Source: Ferrimonas balearica (lineage in GTDB: Bacteria > Pseudomonadota > Gammaproteobacteria > Enterobacterales > Shewanellaceae). Taken from it: a DNA stretch of 64,000 nucleotides. Positions 8,417-16,365 of this stretch are shown piece after piece. The stretch's first letter is position 1, and each line of letters begins with the position of its first letter. Both the position numbers and the translations under genes were made by a program. The notes beneath the pieces are model-generated. The model had not been told where the DNA came from. It was given only the letters and a program-made list of their open reading frames with translations, and did no database searches. The stretch covers positions 1-64,000 of the forward strand of contig NZ_JAHVHW010000005.1 of NCBI RefSeq assembly GCF_019802055.1, read 5' to 3'.

Positions 8417-9348
8417 AGTGGTTTCAGCTCCGATTCGGTGATCAGGGGCTTATCCTGTCCCCAGGGGTTGGGTTCGATCAGGTCGGCACCCAATGCAGTG
8501 AGGGTGTCCAGACCCGGGACGCTGGTGGGGGTCAGTTCCGTTGCCAGGCGTGCCAGATGGGACACGCCGATGTTGCTTTCAAAGCTGGAGGAGAGCACCA
8601 CCTCGACGCCATCCAGTGTGGCTTGCTCCACCAGGTGTTGCAGGCGGGTGAGGGAGCCAATCAATGTCGGTTTCAGTACCAGGGCGCGTACCCCGGCCAA
8701 CGACTCATATTGGTAATCCGGGTGCTGGGTGGTTTCATCCAGGGCCAGGGGCAGGCGGTGCTGGGCATGGAGTCGCAGCGTGTCGTTGAGTTCCCGACAG
8801 GGCTCCTCCACATAACGCAGGGCGCTTCGGGGCACACAGGTGGCAAAGTGACTGGCCTGTTCGTAACTCCATCCCCGGTTCGCATCGATACGCAGTTTGA
8901 GTTTGGGGTTTCGCTCAAGCAACCCGTAGACCAGGGCGATCTCTTCCTCCACCGAGGCGCGAGCCAGTTTCAACTTCACTTCGCCGGGCCGCTCGGTCAG
9001 TTGCTCGTACTGGGCCAGTTGCTCATCGGGCGTGCCAACCAGCAATGGCACCGGCGAGGGCAGACGCAGGGGCGTCGGGTTCTGCAACTGCCAGCGGGCG
9101 CAATCCAGGGCAAAGCGTGCCGCCGGGGGCAGGTCTTGCTCCTGGGCTTGCCCGTCCCTCATAGCTTTCAGAGCGTCCGCGCACTGCTCGAGGGTGTCCT
9201 GCGAGAAGCCGGGCAGAGGCGCGCAATCGCCCCAGCCGGTGCGGCCATCCTGTTCCAGTTTGATCAGCAGCCCCTGACGCTCGGTCAGGGCATGGCCGGC
9301 AAAGCGCAACGGCGTTGCCAGTGGCAGGGTATAGGCGTAGAGCTTCAT
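8413..9348 (-). CDS. menC: o-Succinylbenzoate synthase
   Basis: A 311-residue enolase-superfamily enzyme that dehydrates SHCHC to o-succinylbenzoate. The expected catalytic residues are present in order: Lys in VKLKLAR, Asp in LRIDANRGW, Glu in RYVEEPC, Asp in ALDET and Lys in VLKPTLIG. It lies 27 nt after menH and overlaps menE by the four bases ATGA. Length is normal for the gammaproteobacterial enzyme. Confidence 0.95.
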   Translation of the reverse strand: MKLYAYTLPLATPLRFAGHALTERQGLLIKLEQDGRTGWGDCAPLPGFSQDTLEQCADALKAMRDGQAQEQDLPPAARFALDCARWQLQNPTPLRLPSPVPLLVGTPDEQLAQYEQLTERPGEVKLKLARASVEEEIALVYGLLERNPKLKLRIDANRGWSYEQASHFATCVPRSALRYVEEPCRELNDTLRLHAQHRLPLALDETTQHPDYQYESLAGVRALVLKPTLIGSLTRLQHLVEQATLDGVEVVLSSSFESNIGVSHLARLATELTPTSVPGLDTLTALGADLIEPNPWGQDKPLITESELKPL

Positions 9349-9375
9349 CGATGTCCTTGATGGCGACCAGGCCGA

Positions 9376-10149
9376 TTACAGTGGGCGCAGTGTAGCAAGA
9401 AAGGCGTCCGGGCGGGCGCGATGTACGTTGTGGCCTGCGTGGTCGATGATGTGATGTTGCCAGCCGGGGCGGCACCAGTGACACGCCAGCTCGGTAAACT
9501 TGGGATCCTGCGCCCCGGTGATCAGTTGCACCGGACAGCGCAAAGTCAGATCCCGCAGGTCCGCCTGATGGCCCAGGCTGGTGCCAAGATAAAGGGCGGC
9601 CAGTGCTGCCGGGTCGTTGTCTCGTCGTGCCGCCACCAGGGCGTCCCGGGCGGCCGGGTTCAGGTCAGCAAACACCCCCTGCCGATACCAGCTGTCCAGC
9701 CACTGCTCCGGTGCCTCTTCGGCCATTCGCCGGTGCCAGTTGGCATCACTGGCCAATCGCGCAGTGCGTTCGGTGGGATCCTGCAGGCCCGGATGGGCCG
9801 ACTCCAGGGTGACGCTCAGCAGCCGGTCTGGCTCATGCTGGCTCAGATGGTGCGCCAGGTGAAGCGCGAGACGGCCCCCCAGCGAGTAACCCAGTAGGTG
9901 AAAGCGTTCGATTCGGCGGTAGGCCAGGGTATTCAGTATCAACTGAATTACCTCATCAAAGGCGGGCACCTGGTACAGGGGAACCGAGCGGCTTAATCCG
10001 TGGCCGGGCAGGTCCAGTGCCAGGCAGTCGAACCGCTGACCAAGCGCTTCTGGCCAGTCCCGATGATCACCGAGAAAGCCGTGCAGCAGCACCATTGGGG
10101 CACCCTGGCCCCAACGGCGACCCGAAAGACGACGCTGGGCGTCAGTCAT
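9376..10149 (-). CDS. menH: SHCHC synthase (alpha/beta hydrolase)
   Basis: A 257-residue alpha/beta-hydrolase that eliminates pyruvate from SEPHCHC to give SHCHC. The nucleophile elbow is GYSLGG, the acid is in GAQDPKF and the histidine in DHAGHNVH. The oxyanion region HGFLGDHRDW near the N-terminus matches MenH. I start it at the ATG at 10149, whose ATGACTGA overlaps the menD stop by eight bases; an in-frame codon ten residues upstream gives a longer but unlikely form. The coupling to menD and the downstream menC fix its role. Confidence 0.93.
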   Translation of the reverse strand: MTDAQRRLSGRRWGQGAPMVLLHGFLGDHRDWPEALGQRFDCLALDLPGHGLSRSVPLYQVPAFDEVIQLILNTLAYRRIERFHLLGYSLGGRLALHLAHHLSQHEPDRLLSVTLESAHPGLQDPTERTARLASDANWHRRMAEEAPEQWLDSWYRQGVFADLNPAARDALVAARRDNDPAALAALYLGTSLGHQADLRDLTLRCPVQLITGAQDPKFTELACHWCRPGWQHHIIDHAGHNVHRARPDAFLATLRPL

Positions 10150-11851
10150 CGCCCCGGATCTGCTCGGCCAACTCGACAATCAGGTCGGCAGACTCACTGG
10201 GCGGCACGGCGACCTCAATCACGCTGGCGCCCTCAAGGCTTAACCCTTCGCTGAGGGCCAGGCTCAGTGCGGCCAGGTTATCGGGACGCGCATAGGGCAG
10301 ATGGAACTGGTTGGCAGCCCCCTCGAAGCCGAAGCCATGGCCCAGGCGATAGTACTGTTGGCGCAGGGACTCGTTGGGCACCGGCAGCAGATTGAAGATG
10401 CTGCCCCCATCGTTGTTCAGCACCAACACCACCAAAGGCGTTTTGAGGCTGCGGGCCAGCGCCAGGGAGTTGAGATCATGGAGCAGTGACAGGTCACCCA
10501 CCACCAGAACGGTCGGTTTGGCGGTTGCCAGCGCTACGCCGCAACTGGTGGCCAGCAGACCATCGATACCGGACGCGCCCCGATTGGTGAACACCGTAGG
10601 GGCGTCGCCGGGCGACGCAAGCATGTCATACAGCCGGATCGGCAGACTGTTGCCGATAAAAAGCTGGTGCTCGCCGGTCAGTTGGCGCGACAGCAAGCGG
10701 ATGGTGGAGAGCTCGGTCAGGCGGCCCTGGTCATGCCGCTCGGCAAACTGATGCTCCAGTTCGAGACTGTAGGACTCCAGGGCATCGGCCCAGCCGGAGC
10801 CCGGCAGCAGCGGCCAGGGCAGGGCAGCCAGCATCGGCAGGCTGCCGATAAAGCGGCGTTTGGTGAGGTGGCCAGGGTCCAGGTTCTCCGTGTGGCTCAT
10901 GTAGTGCCAGTAAGCGTTCCAGGAGTGGCTGGCGATAAAGCTCATCAGCCGCTTGGAGAGCAGGCGGCCCCCAATCAGCAGCAGGTTTTCCGCCTTACCC
11001 AGCAGCTTGAGGGCTTTGGGGTGATGGAACATCTGGTCGATATGGTGAACCACACCGTCGGCCTGTCGCAGTTGAGACTGGGCGTCCGCCAACACCGGCC
11101 AGCCCAGTCGGCGTGCCAGTGCCAGAATCTGCTCCGGTTGCTGGTGGGGCGCCAGCGTACCAACCACGATGATCCCTTTGCCCTGGGCAAAGCTGTTGCA
11201 CTCATCCGGCCCCGGCAGAGCGCTGCGGCTGATGGGCGGGATCGCGCTCCAGGGCGTGGTGTTGCCGCGCCAGGCTGCAATGGGGGCCAGGTAGGACTCA
11301 AAGGGACTGCTCTGCCCGTCCGGGTAGAGGGGCTCCCGGTACATGCAGTTAATGTGCAGAGGGCGATCCAGATCCACCATCGCTTGATCCAACTGGGCCA
11401 GCAGCGCTTGTGGCGGCAGATCCAGGCTGGGAGTTGGCAGATCCAGACGGCGGGCATAGTTGGCGAAGATGGCCGGTTGGATGATCGCCTGGTTGGCACC
11501 ACAGGCGATCAGTTCCGGCGGGCGGTCTCCGGACAGTACCACCAGCGGGACGCCGGTCTGGTAAGCCTCGATAACCGCCGGGTAGAGGTTGGCCACCGCC
11601 GTGCCGGAAGTGGTGATGATGGCTACCGGAGTTTGGCTTGCTTTTGCCAATCCCAGAGCGGCAAAGCCGAGGCCCCGTTCATCAAAATGGGTATGACGCT
11701 GGAAGCCGTCGTGGCCGGCAGCCGCCATGGTCAGGGGTGTGGAGCGGGAGCCCGGTGCCAGGCAGAGGTGGCGCACGCCGAGGCGGTGCAGCTCTTCCAG
11801 CATCAGTCGCGCCCACAGCAGATTCAATTCGGCGCAGTGAATGGTGGTCAT
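10142..11851 (-). CDS. menD: SEPHCHC synthase (thiamine-diphosphate enzyme)
   Basis: A 569-residue protein, the usual MenD size. It joins isochorismate and 2-oxoglutarate with loss of CO2. Visible are the ThDP pyrimidine-site Glu region near HFDERGLGFAALGLAKAS, the TSGTAVANLYPAVIEA block typical of MenD, and the diphosphate-binding motif starting GDLSLLHDLNSL. The start is the ATG at 11851, which shares ATGA with the menF stop; an upstream in-frame codon would put 18 residues inside menF. Second gene of the men operon. Confidence 0.95.
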   Translation of the reverse strand: MTTIHCAELNLLWARLMLEELHRLGVRHLCLAPGSRSTPLTMAAAGHDGFQRHTHFDERGLGFAALGLAKASQTPVAIITTSGTAVANLYPAVIEAYQTGVPLVVLSGDRPPELIACGANQAIIQPAIFANYARRLDLPTPSLDLPPQALLAQLDQAMVDLDRPLHINCMYREPLYPDGQSSPFESYLAPIAAWRGNTTPWSAIPPISRSALPGPDECNSFAQGKGIIVVGTLAPHQQPEQILALARRLGWPVLADAQSQLRQADGVVHHIDQMFHHPKALKLLGKAENLLLIGGRLLSKRLMSFIASHSWNAYWHYMSHTENLDPGHLTKRRFIGSLPMLAALPWPLLPGSGWADALESYSLELEHQFAERHDQGRLTELSTIRLLSRQLTGEHQLFIGNSLPIRLYDMLASPGDAPTVFTNRGASGIDGLLATSCGVALATAKPTVLVVGDLSLLHDLNSLALARSLKTPLVVLVLNNDGGSIFNLLPVPNESLRQQYYRLGHGFGFEGAANQFHLPYARPDNLAALSLALSEGLSLEGASVIEVAVPPSESADLIVELAEQIRGDD

Positions 11852-13212
11852 AGTCCGTTGAGGATCCCGAGTACCGTAGTCAATTTGTTGTTCAGTTCCT
11901 GCCACTCGGCGTCGGCTTCGGAGTTGGCGACAATGCCCGCTCCGGCAAACAGGGTGACCCTGTCCGCTTCAAACCGGGCGCTGCGGATCGCGACGGCAAA
12001 CTCGGTTTCATGCGCGCCAAAGTAGCCGCATGCGCCCGCATACCAACCGCGGGCAAAGCCCTCGCGCTGGCGGATAAAGTTCATCGCTGGCTCGCGAGGC
12101 AAGCCACCGACGGCGGGAGTGGGGTGAAGGGCGCCCAGAAGCTGGAGGTCATTCACGCCCGCCTTAAGTTCGGCCCGGATGGCGCGGTGCAGGTGCTGAA
12201 TGTGGTTGAGCTTGAGGATAGTCGGTGTTTCTTCGGCACCGACGTAATCGCTCAATGGGCCCAATTGCTGTTCGATATGTTGGCGCACCAGAAGGTTCTC
12301 GTGGCTGTTCTTGCCGTCGTGCAGCAGGGCATTGGCCAGAGCCTCATCTTCCGCTTCAGTGAACCCTCGTGTGGTGGTGCCCGCGAGGGCTTCCGTGGAG
12401 AGTTCCCGGCCATGACGGTGGAACAGTCGCTCTGGTGTGCAGCTGACGAAGCTGTGCCGCTCCGTAAATTGGAAGCCGAACTGATAGCTGCCCGGATTGA
12501 GCAGTTGCCAGGCGTGCAGAACGGTCCAGTGATTGGGCAGTGCGCTGGTAGTCAGCCGGGTTTCCCGGGCCATCACCACTTTCGGAGTGGTGCTCAGGAA
12601 AGCGGGATCGGTGATCTGCTCAATCAGCTCCCGCCAGCGAGGTTGGTCCGGGGTGTCCTGCCGGGCCAGCACATGGGCCGGGCCCAATGGTGACAGCGGC
12701 GCAGCAGGCTTCAGTGAGTCCAGTGCCTGGCGTGCTGCCTCCAGCTCCTCGCGCCAGGGACGTTCCTGGGCGCAGAGATTCAGCAACAACGTGGCCTGAT
12801 CGCCATGACGGCGGATCTCGATGCGGGGCAGGACAAAGCGGGCCTGACCAAAGTCAGGCCAGGCGGGTTGGCGAGGATCGAAAGCGTGGCCACCATAGAG
12901 CCGCAACTGAGTATCCTGAGCCGCGCCCAGATACTTGTGATAAAGACGGTCCAGCTCTTCCGACTCAGGCAGCGCGGGGAAGTGAAGATCCAGTGCCGCG
13001 CCAATGGCCGCGACCTCTTCGCCACCACGACGACCGTGCCAGTAGATCTTTGGCAGGGTGCTTTGGTTGGCCAGCCAGGCGATCAGCGGAGGAGCAGTGA
13101 GCGGTTCACTCAGCTGCAGACAGAGGTGGCCCGGGGGCTGTTGCTCCAGTTGGGTTAACCGCAGCCTGAGTCGCTCAATGGAGCTGGCCAGAGGGTGTTC
13201 TACCGGAAGGAT
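11848..13212 (-). CDS. menF: Isochorismate synthase, apparent non-canonical start codon
   Basis: Converts chorismate to isochorismate, the first committed step of menaquinone synthesis. Chorismate-binding signatures are clear: EALAGTTTRGFTEAEDE, KNSHENLLVRQHI, HPTPAVGGLPRE and ARGWYAGACGYFG. Homology to MenF continues upstream of the first usual start (a TTG at 12906) through IYWHGRRGGEEVAAIGAAL and AWLANQSTLPK, matching the E. coli N-terminus, back to about 13190. Between the in-frame stop (13228-13230) and 12906 there is no ATG, GTG or TTG. An ATC at 13212 lies six bases after AAGGTGG, about 34 nt from a predicted transcription start, and gives 454 residues; a CTG at 13191 is the main alternative. 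A frameshift near the start or a sequence error is also possible. It overlaps menD by ATGA. Confidence 0.85.
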   Translation of the reverse strand: MLPVEHPLASSIERLRLRLTQLEQQPPGHLCLQLSEPLTAPPLIAWLANQSTLPKIYWHGRRGGEEVAAIGAALDLHFPALPESEELDRLYHKYLGAAQDTQLRLYGGHAFDPRQPAWPDFGQARFVLPRIEIRRHGDQATLLLNLCAQERPWREELEAARQALDSLKPAAPLSPLGPAHVLARQDTPDQPRWRELIEQITDPAFLSTTPKVVMARETRLTTSALPNHWTVLHAWQLLNPGSYQFGFQFTERHSFVSCTPERLFHRHGRELSTEALAGTTTRGFTEAEDEALANALLHDGKNSHENLLVRQHIEQQLGPLSDYVGAEETPTILKLNHIQHLHRAIRAELKAGVNDLQLLGALHPTPAVGGLPREPAMNFIRQREGFARGWYAGACGYFGAHETEFAVAIRSARFEADRVTLFAGAGIVANSEADAEWQELNNKLTTVLGILNGL

Positions 13213-13252
13213 GCTGTACCACCTTGTCTAGAGAAGAGGGTAAACCACTGAA

Positions 13253-13280
13253 ATTAAAAATCACCACTGAGTGATGTCAA
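13253..13280 (-). promoter_or_regulatory. Predicted sigma-70 promoter of the men operon
   Basis: On the minus strand a perfect -35 TTGACA (13275-13280), a 16-bp spacer and a -10 TTTAAT (13253-13258). Transcription would begin near 13246, giving a 5' leader of about 34 nt to the proposed menF start. The spacer holds the partial palindrome TCACTCAGTGGTGA (13261-13274), which could bind a regulator. Confidence 0.65.
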
Positions 13281-13319
13281 GGCATCGGCCTGAAGATTGT
13301 GATCCCGGCGTCGCCAGAA

Positions 13320-13757
13320 TTAGAGGCCAAAGGCCCAGAGCAGGGCCACCGTCAGGGTCAGTGTGGTCAGGCTGTTGCCCAAACCGGGCTTGCCCAAATA
13401 GATGACGTTCCAGACGGTTTTGGTGATGGCAGCGGTGACAACCAGTGTCAAGGCGAGGCTCAGTTGGTGAAGCCACAGCAGATGAAGTGTCAGGATGGCG
13501 CCGCATACCCCCAGGGCGAGCATCATGGCACGCTCCAGATGGGTCTGTACAGCCACCATCTCCTGTTCACTCTGCAGCTTTATGGAGCGGCTCTCTTTTA
13601 AGCGGATAAGGTGTACGGTCAGTGCCACGAGTCCGAGCAGACCGAGGAGCATGATGGGGAGGGATTGATTCCAGGCACCCACCGCCGCCGTGGCGAGGGT
13701 AGTTGGTCGCGCCCAGCTATGCAGACGGGCGGCGGGACAGCCGGAACGGGCAACCAT
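13320..13757 (-). CDS. Small membrane protein of unknown function
   Basis: A 145-residue protein I do not recognise. Hydrophobic segments are visible at about 33-50 (LPIMLLGLLGLVALTVHLI), 77-98 and 100-118, and a fourth near the C-terminus (NSLTTLTLTVALLWAFGL); a charged stretch around 52-75 (RLKESRSIKLQSEQE) separates the first from the rest. The N-terminal 25 residues are rich in Arg, Trp and Ala and may not be translated; an internal start is possible. It lies alone between glpK and the men promoter, all leftward, with no shared operon evident. Confidence 0.6.
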   Translation of the reverse strand: MVARSGCPAARLHSWARPTTLATAAVGAWNQSLPIMLLGLLGLVALTVHLIRLKESRSIKLQSEQEMVAVQTHLERAMMLALGVCGAILTLHLLWLHQLSLALTLVVTAAITKTVWNVIYLGKPGLGNSLTTLTLTVALLWAFGL

Positions 13758-13909
13758 AGCGACTCCTGGTTAAAAGTTATTCCACCATTAGAGCGCTAAC
13801 TCGACCGGCTATACCAATATAACCCCCTAAAACTTGATAGAAATGTGCACCCGATCCGAGTTGTGAACGGGACATTTCTGAGCGGTTGTTGTAGGGGTGA
13901 ATAGCCTGT

Positions 13910-15421
13910 TTACTGACCGGAACCGGACTGTATTGGCTTGGTGACCAGGGTCCGTTCAACCGCTTCCTGCCACCCTTGATAGAGCTGTTGTCGTCGCTCT
14001 GCTTCCATCGCTGCATCGAACCGGCGCTCCACCTGACTCAATCCGGCGAGGCTCTCCAGCGACGGCCAGTAACCCACGGTCAAGCCCGCCAGGTAGGCCG
14101 CGCCTGCCGCGGTAGTCTCCCGGTTGTGGGGCCGCAATACCGGCGTTGCCAGGATGTCTGCCTGGAACTGCATCAGGAAATCGTTAGCTACGGCGCCGCC
14201 GTCCACCCGAAGCTCGGTCAGCGGCAGTGCCGCATCCTGCTGCATGGCATCCAGCAGGTCCCGACTTTGATAGGCGATGGATTCCAGGGTGGCTCTGACG
14301 ATGTGCTGGCGGTTGCAGCCCCGGGTCAGACCGATCAGCGCGCCCCGGGCATAGGGGTCCCAATAGGGGGCGCCCAGCCCGGTAAAAGCGGGAACCAGAT
14401 AAGCGCCAGCGGTATCCGGTACCGATTGAGCCAGGGCCTGGGTTTCGCTGGCGTGACGGATCAGGCCCAGTTCATCCCGAAGCCACTGAACGCTGGCGCC
14501 GCCCATAAATACCGCCCCCTCCAGCGCATATTCGACCCGCTCCGGACCGCTGCACGCGATGGTGGTGAGCAGCCCGTGCCGGGACTGGACTGCCTGCTCG
14601 CCGGTGTGCATCAGCATAAAGCAGCCGGTGCCATAGGTGTTTTTGGCCATGCCCGGTTGTGTGCACAACTGGCCGAACAGCGCCGCCTGTTGATCTCCGG
14701 CGATGCCTGCCACCGGAATACGGGCCCGGCCGATCTGGGCATGACCAAACACTTCCTGGCTGCTTTTCACCTCGGGCAGCAGGCTGGCGGGGATGTTCAG
14801 TGCTTCCAGCATGACCGGGTCCCAGCGCTGCTGATGGATATCCCAAAGCAGGGTGCGTGACGCGTTGGTGCGGTCAGTGGCGTGCACCGCACCGTCGGTC
14901 AATTGCCACAGCAGCCAGCTGTCGATGGTGCCAAAGCGCAGCTCACCTCGTTCGGCACGTTCCCGAGCACCGGGCACATGCTCCAGCAGCCAGGCGATCT
15001 TGGTGCCGGAGAAGTAGGGGTCCAGAACCAGTCCGGTGGTCTCCCGGACGTGTTGCTCCAGACCTTTGGCTTTCAGTTGCTCACACAGGTCGGCGGTGCG
15101 TCGGCACTGCCAGACGATGGCGTTATGGATCGGGACCCCGGTTTCAGCATCCCAGATTACGGTGGTTTCACGCTGGTTGGTGATGCCGATGGCCGCCACC
15201 TGTTCATGGCGGACACCGCAGCGTGCCAGCACCTCGGTCAACACCGCACGCTGGCTGGCCCATATCTCCATGGCGTCATGTTCGACCCAGCCAGCATGGG
15301 GATAGTGCTGGGTGAACTCCCGCTGGGCGGCTCCCTGAATCTCCCCTTTCTGGTTAAAGATCAGGGCTCGGCTGGATGTGGTGCCCTGGTCGAGGGCAAG
15401 AATAAAGGGTTCGTTAGACAT
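13910..15421 (-). CDS. glpK: Glycerol kinase
   Basis: A 503-residue FGGY-family kinase that phosphorylates glycerol to sn-glycerol-3-phosphate. N-terminal phosphate motif [15 protein letters not shown], the glycerol-site region [11 protein letters not shown]...[14 protein letters not shown], and the C-terminal ATPase motif around [14 protein letters not shown] and [21 protein letters not shown] are all present; length equals E. coli GlpK. There is no glpF or glpD next to it, so it stands apart from a glycerol operon here. No clear terminator follows. Confidence 0.97.
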   Translation of the reverse strand: MSNEPFILALDQGTTSSRALIFNQKGEIQGAAQREFTQHYPHAGWVEHDAMEIWASQRAVLTEVLARCGVRHEQVAAIGITNQRETTVIWDAETGVPIHNAIVWQCRRTADLCEQLKAKGLEQHVRETTGLVLDPYFSGTKIAWLLEHVPGARERAERGELRFGTIDSWLLWQLTDGAVHATDRTNASRTLLWDIHQQRWDPVMLEALNIPASLLPEVKSSQEVFGHAQIGRARIPVAGIAGDQQAALFGQLCTQPGMAKNTYGTGCFMLMHTGEQAVQSRHGLLTTIACSGPERVEYALEGAVFMGGASVQWLRDELGLIRHASETQALAQSVPDTAGAYLVPAFTGLGAPYWDPYARGALIGLTRGCNRQHIVRATLESIAYQSRDLLDAMQQDAALPLTELRVDGGAVANDFLMQFQADILATPVLRPHNRETTAAGAAYLAGLTVGYWPSLESLAGLSQVERRFDAAMEAERRQQLYQGWQEAVERTLVTKPIQSGSGQ

Positions 15422-15503
15422 GGCTCAGTGCGGTCGGTGGTTTGGTTTCATGATAGCGAACTGCTGGCGGAAAAACCCAGCCTGCACAGCGGTCTGAATG
15501 TGC

Positions 15504-16223
15504 CTATTTGGGTGGGGGCACCGAGTCGGCAATCAGATTCAGGGCGTCCGCCAGGCCACTTATCATCATCAGTTGAGATTGCCCCTGGCGATGGATTTCG
15601 ACGGAAACGGTGGCGTTCTCAGGCAACCGGGCCAGGTAGTCCCGGAACTCGGCCCGGGTCAGTACCCGATGCCCATCCAGCGCCCAGAGCACATCGCCGT
15701 GTTGCAGAGTTTCCGCGCCACTGCCGGGGCGTACTGTGTCCACCAGCAGGCGATTGGGGCGTCCGGCCCGATGCAGCGCAGCCATGTAGTCGCGATCGGA
15801 AAGCTGGCGGCGCGCCTGGTCCCAGAGGGCTTGCCGCTCCCGCACCAGACGCTCATCGGTGGCCCAGCCTTCCGCCAGAGCCTGACGCTGCAGTTTGAGG
15901 TCGGCTCGGGTCAGGCGCTCCACCAGGGCGTCGGCTGCCGCCCCTTCCGGAGCGGACGGTGGTGGCGAATTGGGTTGATCGGCTGGCGGCGTTTCCTGCA
16001 TGGCGGAGAAGGTCTGGATATGGCCTGAGATGTCTCCCTTCAGCCCCGCTTTGACCATCGCCATCAGCATCTGGTTTTCCCACTGCAGCATCGCCAGGGC
16101 CTTCGGGTCTGCTTCACAGGGGGCTTGAGGGGGACAGACCGGAGGCTGGGGTTGAAGCCACCAGGCACTGAGTAGGCTGCCACTCAGGGCGCCAGCGAGG
16201 AAGGTAAGGGTTGGGCGCAGCAT
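15504..16223 (-). CDS. Membrane-anchored PDZ-domain protein
   Basis: A 239-residue protein from the ATG at 16223 (an upstream in-frame ATG adds 16 residues). An N-terminal membrane anchor (LTFLAGALSGSLLSAWWL) is followed by a Pro/Cys segment, a helical middle with many Arg, Gln and Leu (about 95-160) and a C-terminal PDZ-like domain (about 160-235; DTVRPGSGAETLQHGDVLWALDGHRVLTRAEF). No protease domain is visible, so it is more likely a scaffold or regulator than a DegP/RseP-type enzyme. Several Shewanella-type genomes encode such stand-alone PDZ proteins; I cannot assign a role. Confidence 0.7.
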   Translation of the reverse strand: MLRPTLTFLAGALSGSLLSAWWLQPQPPVCPPQAPCEADPKALAMLQWENQMLMAMVKAGLKGDISGHIQTFSAMQETPPADQPNSPPPSAPEGAAADALVERLTRADLKLQRQALAEGWATDERLVRERQALWDQARRQLSDRDYMAALHRAGRPNRLLVDTVRPGSGAETLQHGDVLWALDGHRVLTRAEFRDYLARLPENATVSVEIHRQGQSQLMMISGLADALNLIADSVPPPK

Positions 16224-16316
16224 CCATGGGTCCCAAAGTCGGTCAGTTGCACACAGTGTAGCGATGGCCAATCGGGAAATTCGTTGATCCGGGTCGGACG
16301 GAAGAGGAAACCCGGT

Positions 16317-16343
16317 TCAAAAAAACCGGCCCCGAAGGGCCGG
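16317..16343 (-). terminator. Rho-independent terminator of the DUF11-like gene
   Basis: On the minus strand CCGGCCC-TTC-GGGCCGG is followed by seven T. It begins 23 nt after the stop of the large secreted protein gene. Confidence 0.92.
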
Positions 16344-16365
16344 TAGACAGAGTTGTGTGGAGCGT

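Noticed and set aside
12904-12906. TTG as start of menF
   Set aside because: It would remove about 95 residues that align with MenF and leave a 300-nt leader of coding character.
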